NCBI GenBank assembly: GCA_030630165.1
Contig: DAOVNN010000191.1
Span: forward strand, 1 to 5,829
Direction: 5' to 3'
From: Candidatus Krumholzibacteriota bacterium
GTDB lineage: Bacteria > Krumholzibacteriota > Krumholzibacteriia > Krumholzibacteriales > Krumholzibacteriaceae
DNA: 5,829 bases
Within the stretch, counting starts at the first letter, position 1; every line of letters begins with the position of its first letter. The notes below the pieces were generated by a model. It saw nothing but the letters and a program-made list of their open reading frames with translations. It was not told where the DNA came from and did not search any database. Positions 5,504 through 5,829 of the stretch are shown here, piece by piece. A program made the translations under genes and the position numbers.

Positions 5504-5829
5504 AAGGCCCCGTCTGGCTTTCCAAGGTGACCATCCTGGCCATCCACAGCAGGCTTCTGGCTGAACACGGTGGGGCTTCTGGCCTCCGGGACGAAGCCCT
5601 TCTGGAATCAGCCCTGGCCGCCCCGGTAAACCATTTTGAGTATTCCAAGGCTGATGAATTCATGCTGTCGGCGATTTATGCCCACGCTCTGACAAGCAAC
5701 CACCCCTTCATCGACGGGAACAAGCGGACGGCTTTCGCCGCAGCAGGCATCTTTCTGGAGTTAAACGGCTACCGTTTGACGGCTTCGGAGCCGGATGCTG
5801 TTCTTGCGGTGCTGGCTCTCTCTAATGGA
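5500..5829 (+). CDS. doc: Doc-type (death-on-curing, Fic fold) toxin, 3' end outside window
   Basis: Toxin of the Fic superfamily. The best known member, Doc of phage P1, phosphorylates elongation factor Tu and halts translation. The frame opens at ATG 5500, overlapping the antitoxin stop by four bases, and is still open at the right edge after 110 residues; the family is usually 120-135. It reads MKGPVWLSKVTILAIHSRLL, then GGASGLRDEALLESAL, a Doc hallmark, and the Fic loop HPFIDGNKRTAFAAA from H68. Like P1 Doc, it has Lys (K75) where AMP-transferring Fic proteins have the second Gly of GNG, which favours kinase over AMPylation activity. H68, D72, N74 and R76 are all present, so the visible part looks intact. 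Leucine codons (8 CTG, 4 CTT, 2 CTC, 1 TTA, 1 TTG) are unlike the CTC-rich genes to the left. Whether the C-terminus is complete cannot be seen. Confidence 0.93.
   Translation, partial: MKGPVWLSKVTILAIHSRLLAEHGGASGLRDEALLESALAAPVNHFEYSKADEFMLSAIYAHALTSNHPFIDGNKRTAFAAAGIFLELNGYRLTASEPDAVLAVLALSNG

Noticed and set aside
1..5829. CRISPR array, tRNA, rRNA, insertion sequence ends or attachment site
   Set aside because: No regularly spaced repeats, cloverleaf-like segments, transposase fragments or long terminal repeats were seen on reading through. The right border of the toxin-antitoxin module is outside the window.

Overview
The window carries seven protein-coding genes, all on the + strand. 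The first and the last are cut by the window edges. The first six genes share one coding style: fairly GC-rich, with many CTC leucine, AGG arginine and ATA isoleucine codons. Gaps between them are 4 to 44 bases, so they look like one transcription unit. The families (long-form HPF, HPr kinase/phosphorylase, mannose-family PTS IIA and IIB, GH57 glucanotransferase) point to a free-living bacterium that is probably not a Firmicute, for example a deltaproteobacterial or FCB-type lineage. The sequence alone does not fix the taxon.

Layout: (1) 1-563, C-terminal half of lipoyl synthase (lipA). (2) 581-1129, long-form ribosome hibernation factor (hpf). (3) 1162-2130, HPr kinase/phosphorylase (hprK), with a GTG start placed by its Shine-Dalgarno. 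(4) 2136-2531, PTS mannose-family EIIA. (5) 2576-3049, PTS mannose/sorbose-family EIIB. (6) 3067-5148, GH57 alpha-amylase/4-alpha-glucanotransferase. (7) 5149-5278, an AT-richer spacer with a sigma70-like promoter and overlapping palindromes. (8) 5279-5503, AbrB/MazE-fold antitoxin, overlapping by ATGA with (9) 5500-5829, a Doc-type Fic toxin cut by the right edge.

Reading of the system: hpf, hprK, EIIA and EIIB form a block that joins ribosome hibernation to a PTS phosphorelay. HprK would phosphorylate a regulatory serine on HPr, and EIIA and EIIB would carry histidine phosphate. No EIIC or EIID permease, HPr or EI gene follows. Instead the next gene is a cytoplasmic-looking alpha-glucan enzyme. 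This allows, but does not prove, a regulatory (non-transport) PTS tied to storage glucan turnover. The toxin-antitoxin pair at the right has its own promoter and different codon use, and looks like a later insertion unrelated to the operon.

The most useful observations are the permease-less PTS/GH57 linkage and the antitoxin-toxin module, which pairs an AbrB-fold DNA-binding domain with a Doc toxin rather than the classical Phd. Neither is certain to be undescribed; each protein belongs to a known family.
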